Source: Aquila chrysaetos chrysaetos | Lineage: Eukaryota; Chordata; Aves; Accipitriformes; Accipitridae | Assembly: GCF_900496995.4 (NCBI RefSeq) | Contig: NC_044030.1 | Span: 76,362,017-76,426,016, forward strand | Length of the DNA stretch: 64,000 bases | Reading direction: 5' to 3' | Shown: positions 21,701 to 33,500 of the stretch, in pieces | Position numbering within the stretch: the stretch's first letter is position 1 | Layout: the number at the start of each line of letters is the position of its first letter | The notes under the pieces: generated by a model | What the model was told of the DNA's origin: nothing | Seen by the model: only the letters and a program-made list of their open reading frames with translations | Databases searched by the model: none | Program-made: the position numbers and the translations under genes

Positions 21701-24700
21701 GCAGGGTCTCCTTTTGCCCCTCCAGCTCCTTGCAGAGCCAGGGACAAGGAAGCCAGAGCCTGGATGAGGCCGGCGGGATCCCCAAGCACCACCAAGCCCC
21801 CGGTGCTGGGTGCTGCCCAGCAAAGCCCAGCGCTCCCGACTCAGCTCTCCCGGCAGCAGTGCTGCCTTCCCTTCCCACACCGTGCGGGGCTGGCAGGACT
21901 GGCTTGGTTGGTTTGGCTGGCACCAGCAGCTGTCAGGCGCCAGCACCCGGCTCGAAGATGCAGGCAGGCTTGGCCCTGCCAGGATGGCTGCGGGCGGCAA
22001 GGCTCCGGCACCACACGCCCACGATGGGAACACTGGGCGGCACACACAGTGCTGGCACTTGGTGGCCGTGCACCGTGGGGCTGGCCAGGTCCCCGTCAGC
22101 AGCAGCATCCCTGCATCAGCGAGTAGCCCCCGGCGGGCACTTGCTCAGCCCCACATAGCTGGGACGTGCCCATGGATTAATTCCTCGTTAATAAGCCTCC
22201 TGCCATTGCAATAGGCTGGGTCAGGTCCAAGTGGAGCCGCACGGCGTCTAACACCTTAATCCTGGAGGAGAGGCAGCCTCGGGGAGAGAAGGTCTGGTGA
22301 AAGACCCTTCCCTGGGATTTCTCCCAGGGACCCCAAGAGCCCCCAGCCAGCACAGCCCTGCCCTGGTGGTCTGCTTCAGGACTCCATCCCCAGGGGCAGG
22401 GAGGGCTCTAGGGGCTCCCGGGACAGCCCCAGCCTCACCCACATGGGGCAAGACCTCCTCGAGGGTGCCCAGCACCCTGAAATTGCTTGTGAGGCCCCAT
22501 CCTGCCATCTCCCCTGCATGCTCCACAACTCAAGGTGAGCCCCTGCCCAGGCTGGCAGGGAACAGGTTATGCTCCCTTGGGCTTCCCACGGCCTCCCACA
22601 TGCACTGGCCAGTTTACCCAGTCTGGCCGGGTGCTAGCATCAGCCCAACGCCCTGGCCGCCCTCCAGAAGCAGGCGTAGCAGAGGAGGGAGCAAGCCACG
22701 ACCCCAGGTGGGATGCAGCCCCTTGCTAAGGGGGTTTCCTTCCCCGCCACTATCCAAGGAAGGCAGTGGGCAGCAGAGCCTCCCCAGGCAGGCCGGCGTC
22801 CTCCCTTGCCTCTCCACGCTTTGGCATGGTGCCCAGGAATCCCAGCGCATTCCCCAGAGCTGAGCTCAGCCGGGCAGCCATGCTGGGGTGGGGGGGGTGG
22901 TGCAGGGTGGGGGGGACAAGCCACGCAGGAGCCAGGCAAGCCCTCGCCCCTTGCCAATGTCCCCCAGCACCCCAAATGGCCCCTCCGTTGGGTGCTTCAT
23001 GGGGGTACCGTGGCCAAGCTGGGGTGCCATAGCATGTCAGTCCCCATCCCATCTGTTGCCAGCAAGTGGGGCTGGGGGATGGGATGGGGCTGGCTGCAGC
23101 CCCAGCCTGGGCACAAGGGATCTGAGCTCTTTTAACAGCGGAAATTAGAGTCTTATTTAAAGAGCATGCTAATCAGAGCGAGCAGACGGCCTGCTCCCTC
23201 CCCACAGCCGGCGCTCCTGTCTAGACATGGGGCGAAGCCCCCACGCCACCTCCCCACTCAGGGGTCTCAGCAGCCAGCCCCCCTGCACCCCACGCTGGGG
23301 ACAGGCTCGCACATAGCCCCACTCAGCGCACGTCCCCCTGCCGCAGCCCAGCCCAGTGCAGGCAAGGCACCATCACGCAGGGACATCGTCCTGCACCCCT
23401 TGCCCCGGTGAGTCCGGCGGGGAAAGACGGGAGGGCAGGTAATGCAGCTAGCAACGCCATCGGTAATCTCACCGTCTGCAACGGCTGCGCCTGAGCTCAT
23501 GGGAATCCCAGTAGTGCAACAGGTCTTTTACTGGGTGGGACGGGAAAACCTGCTCATCGCACGGAAAAGGCGGAGTTGGTCAAGCCAGACTTCCTCCAGG
23601 GAAATGAAAGGAACAGGGCATGCAGAACCCACTCCCAGTGAACGCTTGAGCATCAGCAGCCCTCACCTCCCGTGCTCCCAGGAGCGGCACCGCAGGCACA
23701 CCAGGAGCTGGGGCAGCGCCGGAGAGGCGCCGGCAGGTCCCCGGCTGCTCAGCACAACACGTTTCCAGTGCCCGGGGCTCCCGAGTGGCGACAGCGGGGC
23801 CAGGCTGCTCCGGGCCTTGCCGTGGCTGGCTGACCTCGGCAAATTCACTTCCTCCCCTGCCTGCCTTCGTTTTCCCATCTGTGTCATGCCGCTCCACCCT
23901 CCTTTGTAAAACAAGGCAAGGTCCGCTGATGAAGAGCAGCAGGTAAGAGGGAGGGAGTTGTGTGATTATTCACGCCCGGTAAATTGGGAGTAAATGTAAA
24001 CCCTCAAAGGTTGGCGGGGAAGCGAGCGGAGATAGGCGGCTGGCAGTGGCACTGAAGCCCTCTCCTGAGCTCTGTCCGTGCTGGGAGCTGCTAATCCCCC
24101 TCCCAGCACTGTGGAAATGGGGTGCGGGGCCAAGCACACCAAAGGGCTGCGCCTGGGGAAGCAGCGTCTCCAAGAGGATTTGCAACAGCAGGGCACAAGG
24201 TGCAGAGTTGGATGAGTGAAGACCTCTGGATACAGCCCCCAGGAGAGCGAAGCCAGGATGCTGCCCGCTGCCCCCGTGTCTGCTGCAGATTGCACATGAG
24301 AAAGCAAGAGAGGGATCTGGGGAAGAGATGCAACAGTGGTTTAAGGGCTGGAGAAAATGTCTGGCACAAACACACCTGGCTCAATCTGTTCAGTCTATTG
24401 GAGGCGGAGAGGTGGCTCGCTGCAATGTCCGTGTACCCGAGAAAACAGGTGGGCCTGGCACCTCTGAAATCGCACAGGGAAAGGCAATGAGAACCAGCTG
24501 CTCCAGAGGGAATGGGCCGAGCTCTGCAGCACAGCAGGGGACCAGCTGGGAACAACCCCCAGGGAAAAGGGCAGCTTTTCATCACCGGTGTCTCCTGTCC
24601 ACTCCAGACAGCCTTTCTGAGAGAAGTGCTTGGCTTGAGCAGGATAAGGCTCAACCCAGGCACTAGCTTGGGACACCAGGGCTCAGACACACTGAACGCT

Positions 24701-26910
24701 TTGGCTTTAATGCTGGGAGGACAGTCGGATGCCCCTGCCGGTAGCCCAGCACCCTGCCTGGCCCTGGCTCAGCTGCACACCAGGGCTGAGCTACCTGCGT
24801 AGGGACGGAGATGTCCAGGTTCCCTCCCTGTCCCCCACACCCACCAAGGCTGGAATGAGGCAGGACCCAGCAGCCACACAGAGGAGGGAGCTGTGAGCCA
24901 ACAGCCTTGAAAAGCAACAGCAGGAACAAGGGTTGTGGGAGGAAAACAGGTCCTGCACTGCCCTGCCAAGCTCCATCCTTGTCGCAAGCTCAGGCAGCCA
25001 AACCCCAGCTCACATCCCGGGCCTGCCCCACCATCCTGCTGAGCTCTTGGACTCAACCCACCGCATGAGCACAAAGCCCCATCTGGCCCCCTCCTGCCCC
25101 TGCATCCTCTTCAGCATGCACACACGTCGGTTCCTGCCGCCTGATCCCGCTCCCACCCCCCAACCTCCGCCGGTCCCCCAAATCCTACGTGCAAGTGGCC
25201 TCACAAGAACACGAACAATGGGTGGGACAAGGAGCATTTTGTGGCTCCCGCAGGGCCCAGGAAAACAGAAACAGCGAGGCAAAGACAGACCGTGGCCTGG
25301 CCAAGACACGGGAGCATCCATTATTAAAGAGCCATATCCATGCCTGACATTATTAAATGCCTCCCTCTGCTCCGAGGTGCTGCCGTGCGCTCCAAGCCAG
25401 AGATCAATAGCAGGAACCTGGCCAGCAGAAAGGCTATGGCTCCACAGGGGCAGGAGGGAGCACGGAGGACACGGACCCCTCTGTACGCCTGCCATGGCCC
25501 CTAGCAGGTCACCTCTCTTGTGGCTGCAGAGGAGCCAGGTCTTGGGGTCTCCCTGCTGAGCGGGGAATGGTGGCAGGGCTGGAGAGGGACCCCAGGGGAT
25601 GTGGATGCCCAGTTGTTCTGCACGTGGGAGCATGGTCCCATGCAGGGGACACAGCACAGCACTGCCCGGGACCCCAGCGACTGTGGTGGGGGTCCTTCCC
25701 AGCCCAAAGCTGCTCTTTGAGGAGGGTGAAGCCACTAGAAGCATGGCTTAAGGGCAGCCCTTGCCCAACGGCCTGTGGTGCCTTAAGCAACGCTGAGGAC
25801 GAAAACAACACATGCACACACATCCCCTCGGAAGGGGAGAGGCGGCCGTGGCAGCGGGGCAGGGAGCAGCCCTTCGGCCCTGGCAGCAGTGTGTGGGCTG
25901 GCAGGGTATCGTCACCACACACCTCTGCCATGCTGTTGGGACCCCAAGCTCCCCGCCAGCACCCACGCACCCCTAAACCAGGGTGTGGGCCACACAAAGG
26001 CATCCCCACTCTGGCAGTCCCAGAGAGGACGGAGGACAAAGGCAGCTCTGGGGTCCCACCCAGGGGCCAGCCCCCACGCTGCTCTATAGCATCACGGCCC
26101 TCTCCCAGACCCGGTCGCCTTCGTGAGGCTCCCGTGGGGCACCCTGCACACCCACCTGCCCAGCGCAGGCTGGAGCAGGCCCCGCGACGCTGGAAATCAC
26201 CTCGGACCGGTTGCAAACACTGCCCGAATCCCCTGCCACAGGCACACCCTGGGCCCGGCGGGGTCGGGGCTCCAGGATTTTGACAGGGCTCCCGGGGGCT
26301 GGGCTACGCGACACCCCGCCGGTGCCCTGACCCCCCACGCGGCCCCGCTGCGACCCACGCCGCGGCGCTTCGGAGCGCTCAGCCTTCCCGGGCTGTAAAC
26401 AGAGCCGGCGCTCCCCTCCCCCTGCACGGAGGGATGGAGGGACAACACCCCCCGGCGGGGACGGGGCTCCCCGATTTCCCAGGTCCCCGCCGCACGGCGC
26501 ACCCCCCCCCCACACCCCCGACCTCGCCCAGCTGTCGGGGCTGGGGGGTCAGACCACCCCCCCCCCCCCCCCGGTCCCCGTCCCCCCCCCGAGGGCCTGG
26601 CCAGGGATGCGTGGGAGCCGCGGTCCCCGGGGGATGCCCCAACCCGGCGGCGTGCCTCGGGGACCGCCACCCCCGCTCCCGCCCCGCACACCTTGAAGAC
26701 CTCGGAGAAGAAGCCGGCCCCGATCTTCTCGCAGTAGAAGTCGTCGATGCGCGCCAGGGTGGAGACGGCGCTGCGCAGCGCCCGGTACGAGGAGGGCCGC
26801 AGCCGCCCGCAGCCCGGCCAGGGCCCCGCCGCCTCTCCTTCGCTCTCCCCGGGCCGCCGCGGCGTCTTCTCCCACTCCATGTCGGTCCCGCCGAGCACCC
26901 CCAGCGCCAT
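15797..26910 (-). CDS. TESK1: TESK1, testis-specific (LIM-kinase family) protein kinase 1
   Basis: Ten exons on the minus strand: 26910-26692, 19659-19538, 19399-19351, 19121-18975, 18802-18720, 18366-18276, 18032-17949, 17463-17374, 17215-17065, 16833-15797 (2073 nt, 690 aa). The kinase domain shows the glycine loop GAGFFSEVF (residues 65-73), VLKMNK with Lys86, HRDLTSK with Asp175, GDFGLAEK with Asp196, and SPYWMAPEV. The Pro/Ser-rich tail keeps the family blocks [44 protein letters not shown] and [13 protein letters not shown]1 is a dual-specificity kinase known to phosphorylate cofilin and to be restrained by 14-3-3 and sprouty proteins. The protein is somewhat longer than human TESK1 (626 aa), mainly through the tail. 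An in-frame second ATG ten codons on (about 26880, MEWEKTP) has a better Kozak context, so the start is uncertain by ten codons. All catalytic residues are present. Confidence 0.96.
17748..17791. repeat. 22-bp direct duplication in TESK1 intron 7
   Basis: The word GACAGCATCCCTCTCCGGGC occurs twice in direct succession. Confidence 0.75.
19660..26691 (-). other. TESK1: TESK1 intron 1
   Basis: This 7-kb intron holds no exon I can support. It contains a 49-bp tandem duplication at about 19807-19899 (GGGGGGAGCTCTCCTGGCAC twice), and two short AT-rich islands inside GC-rich sequence, at about 22165-22265 (GGATTAATTCCTCGTTAATA) and 23125-23185 (TTATTTAAAGAGCATGCTAA), that look like candidate enhancer cores. 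Poly-C runs occur at 26555-26575 near the exon 1 donor. Confidence 0.6.
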
Positions 26911-27330
26911 TCACATCCCCGGCCGGGCAGCCCCCCCCGCGGCCGGGGACCCGCCGTTTTCCCCCCACCCCCCCCCACCCCACCCCCCCACCCACCCCCC
27001 CCCCGGCCCGGCCCGGCCCCCGGGGCGATGCTAGCGGCGGCGGCGGCGGCGGCGGCGCGTCGCGGGGGGACGCACGGCGCTCATGGCCCGGCGGCAGCTC
27101 CCGGACCCCCGCCGCGGCCCGGCGCTGCGCCTCCGCCGCTCCGAGCGCTGGCACCGACGGGGCGGAGCCGGGGCGGGAACAGCCCTTAACTCCTTGGGAC
27201 CCGCCGCCGCGCCCTGCCGGAGCCGCCGCCCCGACACCGGCCCCCCCCGGCCCCCCGCACGCCCTGATGTCCGCATGCAGCAGCACCGGCCCCTGCAGGG
27301 TCCGTGGGTGCCGAGCTGGCATCGGTGTAC
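26100..27330. promoter_or_regulatory. TESK1: CpG-rich promoter region of TESK1
   Basis: Very GC- and CpG-rich sequence surrounds exon 1 (26692-26910). A run of about eight GGC triplets lies at 27034-27058, upstream of the start on the minus strand, and long C-runs occur at 26969-27003. No TATA box is seen. The region fits a CpG-island promoter, but the transcription start is unknown. Confidence 0.6.
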
Positions 27331-27389
27331 GCGCCTGCGTGGGTTATGGGGACCCGAGCTCCCGGTGCACGGCTTGGACAGACCCGGTG

Positions 27390-27670
27390 GAGGCAGGGCT
27401 CTGATCCTCCCCTACCCCCGGCCCGGCCTGGATGCTCCTTGTAGCTGCGGGACTCTTTTCTCCTCGTAGCAGCCGGCCCCTGAGCAGATGGACCAGGGGC
27501 GTGGGGATCTGATCTCCCCATATTATATGCAGCCCCACCCCGTACAAGGAGCATGGGTCCAATTTCCCCAACGTGCCAGGATGGGCCCCACTGGTACGGG
27601 CTCGGATTTCTCCTCACAGCCATCACCAGGCTGGAATGATGCTGTGGATGTGGGGTTCTGATTCTCCCCG
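27390..27670 (-). repeat. degenerate approximately 50-bp tandem repeat
   Basis: A motif like GGGNTCTGATTCTCCCC recurs on the plus strand at about 27397, 27502, 27553, 27599 and 27652 with 46-53 bp spacing (one double gap). The units are only loosely similar. Confidence 0.45.
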
Positions 27671-30503
27671 TGCACCCACCCCTGCCTGGACGGTGTCCCG
27701 GGAGCTGCGGGGTCTGTCCTCCGGAGGAGCAGGGAAACACAGCCTCTCAGTGACAGTATGCCCAGTGCCTGTTGCACCCCTTCGTGCTTCTCCCTTTTCT
27801 GAGCTCTTCCACTTCTCCCCCGTTTCCTCCTGCTTTCTGCTCCGTGCCCCCCCCGCCCCCCCCCCCCCCCCCTCCCCCGGCCTTTTCCCTGCTCCGAGGC
27901 TGATCTGTCCTGTCCTTCCTGCCCAGGGACTCCCTGCAGCTGGATCTGCCCTTGTTCTGTCCCACACATTTTGCTGCTGCTCTCCTTGGCATCCACCCGC
28001 CTGTGCTGGCCCAGCCCTGCCCCAACCGTCTCCCCGGCTGCTACAACCCTCCTGTGCTGCCCTGCTGCCCCAGCTACCTCACAACTGCTTTGCTCCAGCT
28101 GTTTCCCTATGCGGGTACGGCTGGCTCCACACACCCTGCACAGCTCTAGCTGCTTTCCCTGCTGGGAAGAGCAGCCACATGGATTGTCTCCTGGTGTGGC
28201 ATTTTTTGGCCAGTGCTCGGCTCCAGGTGCCACCAAACACAGTGTAAACACCATGGACCCTGAGCCCTGGGTTTTCTTCCTTGTCCCAGAAGGCAGAATA
28301 ACCCTGTGGGCTAGAGGAGGTGAACTGAGCCTCTGACTTCTTTGTAGTGGGATCAGTCCCCTGCCTCCCCTGGAAATGCCTGATATTTCTGCTCTTCCAG
28401 GTCCACAGATGGGAGTGGGTCTGTGCAGGGCAAGTTTCCTACGTGTGGGGAGGCAGAGCCTGAGGACAGGGCTCTGCCAGTCCCTGTCTCGACGGGTCTG
28501 AGCCATCTGTTTCCTCACCAGTACCACTCCAGCCTGGTGCCTCTGCCTGCCAGGGTGATTGATGGCGTGTGCTAGGGAGGCTGCTGCAGCCGTGGGGAAC
28601 TGCGCTGTGCAACAGGCCACATTCTCAGGCTTCCTGGGCCTCATGCGTCTGTCCTGCTGACGATAGCCTGACAGAATGACAGGAGCAGCTTCACAGGCCT
28701 CCTGTGATGGGCACGGAGAGGAGAGACCAGTATCTCCATGTGGGGACAGGAGGCTGCAGCCCTTCTACCACCATGGCCAGCTGCAGCTGCTCGGATGGCA
28801 CTGGGTGCCTTTCCTGCCTGCCCAGGCTCAGCCCTGGTACTCGAAATCTGAGCACCCTGCTGCACCCACAGCCCAGTCACCAGCTCCTCAGTGGTGTAGG
28901 AAGCCGCTCAGAGAAGCAAAGCCAGCTCGGCTGGGGCCGGGAGGAGAGCGAACGTTGCCTCTCCCTTTCCCTTGCGTGCACGTGAGCAGCAGCCCCCTGA
29001 GGGTCAAGGCACTGCAGCAGAGATGGGGAGTCCTGGAGAGGCAACCTGCAGAGAGAAGCTCAGGACCACCGCCTGTTCAGGGCTCCTGCTGCTTGCAAGT
29101 GACTGGGTTTACATCCAATTAAGTTGTAACGAATAAATTAAAGCCCTGGAGATGGCCCTGACTGTGGAAATTGCTGCTGCAGGATTTACGGTCCCTTCTC
29201 TCATCAGCGCTGGTAACTCTACTGTGTTATTTCCACCATGCTCTGTTCTTGCCTGGCACAGCAGCACTGAGGCGAGACATAGCTAAAGGTCCCCAGTGCC
29301 CCAAATCCCTCCCGTGGTACAGGCAGGTACACTCTGAGCAGCTGGGTGCAAAGCCAGGCTGGGCTGAGCCTGCAGCAAACCCTGAATTAAGCTCCTCAAG
29401 CCCCGGTAGGGAAGAGCAGGAAGGAGGTCTCCCTGGCTGTGCTCTGCTCCTGTGAAGCTGCTGTGGGGAGAGGAGGGGGCTCTGTCCTCTCTGCCCTTCT
29501 CCGTCTGGGGTCTTCACCCTCCTCCTCTCACGGGGAGAAGGCTCAGGGATTAAGAAACATCTTCTCCCTGCCTGCTGGGGATGGTGCCTCACCCAGCCAG
29601 AGCAGGGGCAAGAGCCTTCAAGCAGCCCAGGGAGGCTGTTGCTGGAGAGGTGCAGGGGCTGGGGGTGTCCTGTAAGGATCAGGGCACACCACAGCAGTGG
29701 GGTGGCCAGGCTGCATGCAGGGTGGTGAGGGATGCAGGGGGACTTCCACGCAGAAACGCTGGTGCTCGCTGCACCCCCACCTCTATTTCACACCAGTACC
29801 TGCAGCACCGGGTCCTTGCAGCACAGCTCTGGTTGGGATCAGCCAACAGTAACCCACCCTGTCCGAAGGCTTGTCCTGCTCAGAGCCCCGGAGCCAGAAC
29901 TGGAGCAGTGCCCTCCTGTGCATCATGTGCGAGAGTCCATCCACACCTGAGGCATCTTCTCTGCAAACACTCAGGCAAATCAATGGCTGCTGCTGCAGGG
30001 TGTCCAGGGATGGCTGTGGGGAGCCAGTGTGTGAAGCTGTGCCAGAGCAGGCACAAGGCTTCGTTGCAGGAGGGTTTTCCAGCCTGGAGAGACTGTGCAG
30101 ACCCAGAGGTGAGCAGGACAAGGAGAATCAACTGACTCACATGACTCCCTTTGGTGCTTTCTCCCAGAATGTGGGTGCAGCCTCTTGGTCCCAGGTGTCC
30201 TCTCTCTCCTGACAACCTCTGCTCTTCTCGCACATTACCACACATCACCCAGCAGATCTCCGCACCAGCCCGTGTCCTGCGCATTCCCCAGTTCCTTGCT
30301 TATAAGAGGGCCAGTCCCTGCAAACATCTCCCTTTTCTGCCCCATAGGAAGCAGGAGGGGGGGGGCACAGCAGGGTCTGCTGCAACCTGCTAGGAGGCCT
30401 GGTCAGTGCAGGAGCCCAGAGCACATGAGAAAAGGTCCCCAGCCCCAGTGGTTCATGAGCAGTCTCATTATGCCCAACAGCGCACAGTACAGGTGATGCA
30501 GCA

Positions 30504-30524
30504 GACTACATTTCCCAGCGCACT
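30504..30524 (+). promoter_or_regulatory. ZNF143/THAP11-like site
   Basis: ACTACATTTCCCAGCGCAC closely follows the known SBS element (ACTACAATTCCCAGMATGC). Such sites mark promoters and loop anchors in vertebrates. No gene start is seen next to it. Confidence 0.4.
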
Positions 30525-33500
30525 GTGTATTGCTGAGCTCGGCGAGTGCAGGGCCGTGCGTGCTCTGCTCCATGGCTGCAAGTTGCAGCAGCCCACATCC
30601 AGCTGTGAGCAGGGACTGGTAAGGTCCCCACTGTGCAGTCATGTTGTTTCCCCCCCCATTCCTCCCTGGAACTCCAGCTGCAAGGCCAACACGGGGCTGT
30701 CTGCAGTGAGAGGGCTTCAAATATTTGTTGTGTTGTTTATTTTCTACGAGCAGAGCCGGCACAGCTCCTGGCAGCATTTGCTCACTGCCTCCTGTTGTCT
30801 CCTGTTGATGCTCCTCACGCCTGGGTGCCAGTACCATGATATCTGTGGAGGCAGCATCCACATGCCATCCCTATCTCTTGATGGTGGGCCGTGATTTCAG
30901 CTCCCTGCACCGCTTCTCCTCAAACAAGCCCCAGTGCCCTTGCCAGGGTACACAACAGGGTGGCAGGGGACTGAGCCCAGATGAGTGTGTGCCTACTGGA
31001 AGCCCTGTGGGCTGTGAATTCGAAAACATTGAGCATACTGATGAAAAAAAACCAACCACCACCTCTGAAAAGGAGGGTCTGGCAGCAATGGCCATGCCTT
31101 CACCACCAGTAGCACAACTACATCCTTGCAGTGAACCAGCACTGGAGAGAGCTTCACTGGTCACCAGGAGCTGGTCATCTCGTGCCAAACAGGTAGGAGC
31201 AATGCTACCGCCTCCAGCATTTCCCACCCTACTCCTGAACCAGCCCGAACAGCTTATCTCACAATTCCTGCCATGCTCCCACCCTCCAAGGCTGCCCAGC
31301 AGGTAACAGGGCTGCTCCTTGTCCTCTTGACCTGGCCCTGGGAAATGGGGCTCTCAGCAGCTCCACACTCACCCCAAGGAGGCTGTGCCAGTCTTGCTCC
31401 ATCTCCTGCGTCTTGCCAGGCTATTAGTAATACTCCCCAGCCACAGTGCAGCGTCCCTGAAGTGCTTGTGGTTCTGCCAGACGTAAACTAGGAGCAGAGA
31501 CGCCAAGAACCTGGTCTGGCTGCAGTGGTGGGCCAAGCGGGACCACATCAGAGCAGGTCCAGGACTGGCCTTGGCTGAGCTGGTGGGAACAGCCCTGTGA
31601 TCCACAGCACCAGCTGCAGGAGAGCAGAGCTGAAAGTGCTCAGTGGGTCTTGGCCTGTGCCTTTTGGGAAGAGACTTCACGTGTGGTTCATCACTGCCCT
31701 TTCATCTGCACGGCTTGATGTTGCTGCAGGGGGGAACTCAGAAGCAGCACAACAATGTGGAGGGAAAGGCTGGTGAGGGCATGCATAGCTCAGCACAGTG
31801 CCTGCCAGAGACCCTACAGAACAAACCAACATCCTCAGCCTTGCCCTGGTTTACTTACGCATCCTAGAGCTGACAAAAGGAAAACCTTCTGGAGGAAAGC
31901 AATGCATCAGGCTGGAGAACCATCCCCTGGTGAGCTCTGAGCTTCTGTTTGGGAAGGGCACATCCGACCCCAACCACAGCAGCATGGGTGAGAGAGATGC
32001 TCCCCGTCCCTCCTGCTCTCCTGCCCCCAGGTAGAGACTGTGGAGCCCGGCTTATTCTCCCAGATGCCCAAGCAAGAGGTAGGTGCTGCAAGGGGCTCCT
32101 TACCCTCGCGCCAGCAGTCACTCAGGCTACACCTCTCTGAGTAACTCCTTGGCCTGAGCATGGTCCTGTAATTGCCCACACCGCTCGGCTGGTTCCCTGA
32201 CACAGTTTTGTCCTGTGCTAAATAGGACAGGTTCAAAGGAGGTCATGGGCCAGAGCCATTCCCAGCAGGAAATATAGACACAGCCACCTCCAGGCAGAGA
32301 GGAGACTTGAGCCGTGTGCCTGTCCTCCTGCGGCTGCTGACTTCCATTTCGACTTCCCCTTCGACTTCCCCTCTCTGTGCCAGGGCACAGAGGAGCAGGG
32401 TGACGGTGCTGGGCTCTGGAAGTCCATGGGAGCCTTTCACCTGGAGGTCACTGATGCCACAGCCATGTGTGGGCAGTGATGCTCTGTCCAGGTGTCGGAG
32501 AGGCTGGAAAGTGGAGCATCGGTTCTCCATGCACTAGCAAGATCGGGAGCTCCCTGTGACTTGGGGCACTTCCCAGTCATTTCCCTTGTCCCTGTGCCCT
32601 GTCCAGACTCTGTCCAGGCAGGAGGCAGGGCAGGCTGAGGAAGCACAGGCTGGAGCATGGCCCAGCATAGGGAGGGAAGGCAGCTGCGCTGTGCTCGGCG
32701 CGGAAGTCGCCATCGTGCCGCTGCTTGCAGCCAATTCAATCACAGCTCTTTATTGCTTCTCCTGGCTGTTGAAAATCTCATTCAGTTGAGTGAGCTCTGT
32801 GAGCAGTGCTGCCAGCCTTTCTCGTCTTCTGTCCTCTCCCACGAGTCAAGGCACCCTGACCTCCAAGGAAGTGCATCAGCACATTGGGGCCTGGGCCAAA
32901 AAACCTTTCCGCACCCTGTCATACATGGAGGGGTCTGGCACAGACATGGTGTGCCAGGGTCTGCCACGAAGACAAGGACAAGGACAGGAGGTGTGGTGTT
33001 CTACGTGGGGACATCTCTACAACACAACAGAGCGCAGGAGCAGGGCTGTCCACACATGGCGGCCTTGTACACCACGGTGGGTAAAAAATCAGGAAGGAGA
33101 GTGAGTCGGACTCCTTAGTGGCAAACATGTGAGGCTGATGGTCCCAGGCCAGCAGCAGGAGAAGCAAATGATACTTGAGCCAGGGCAAGTGGTGGTAGTG
33201 CTGCCTTGACCTGGGATCTCTGTCAGATCCAGCAAAAGGTAGAGCTGAGGTGCATGGGGCAGGGCTTTGATCCTGCTGTTCCCTGCACGCTGCAGCCCTG
33301 TTCCCAGGCAGCACCTGCATGCCACCACAACATATTAATACCTTTGATTACTGTGGCCTAATTTCTGTCCACCTGTGTCATGGGTGGCTGGTCACCCCAC
33401 CCTGCTGAGCCCTTGTTCTACAGTGGCTGATTGCGCCAGCAGTGGACAAACTGGTCTCCTGGGGTAATTACAGCCAGGAGAGACCCGGTGCTGCAGGCTG

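Noticed and set aside
1-27000. Search for RMRP, SIT1 or CCDC107, which lie near CD72 in human
   Set aside because: No matching RNA or protein text was recognised; in the human order they would lie to the left of this window.
26434-27322. Frames of about 250 codons around TESK1 exon 1
   Set aside because: They are CpG-island artefacts in alternative frames of exon 1 and its upstream region.
27523-28644. 373-codon minus-strand frame
   Set aside because: It runs through degenerate repeats and C-runs with no domain or splice support; it is common for GC-rich intergenic sequence.
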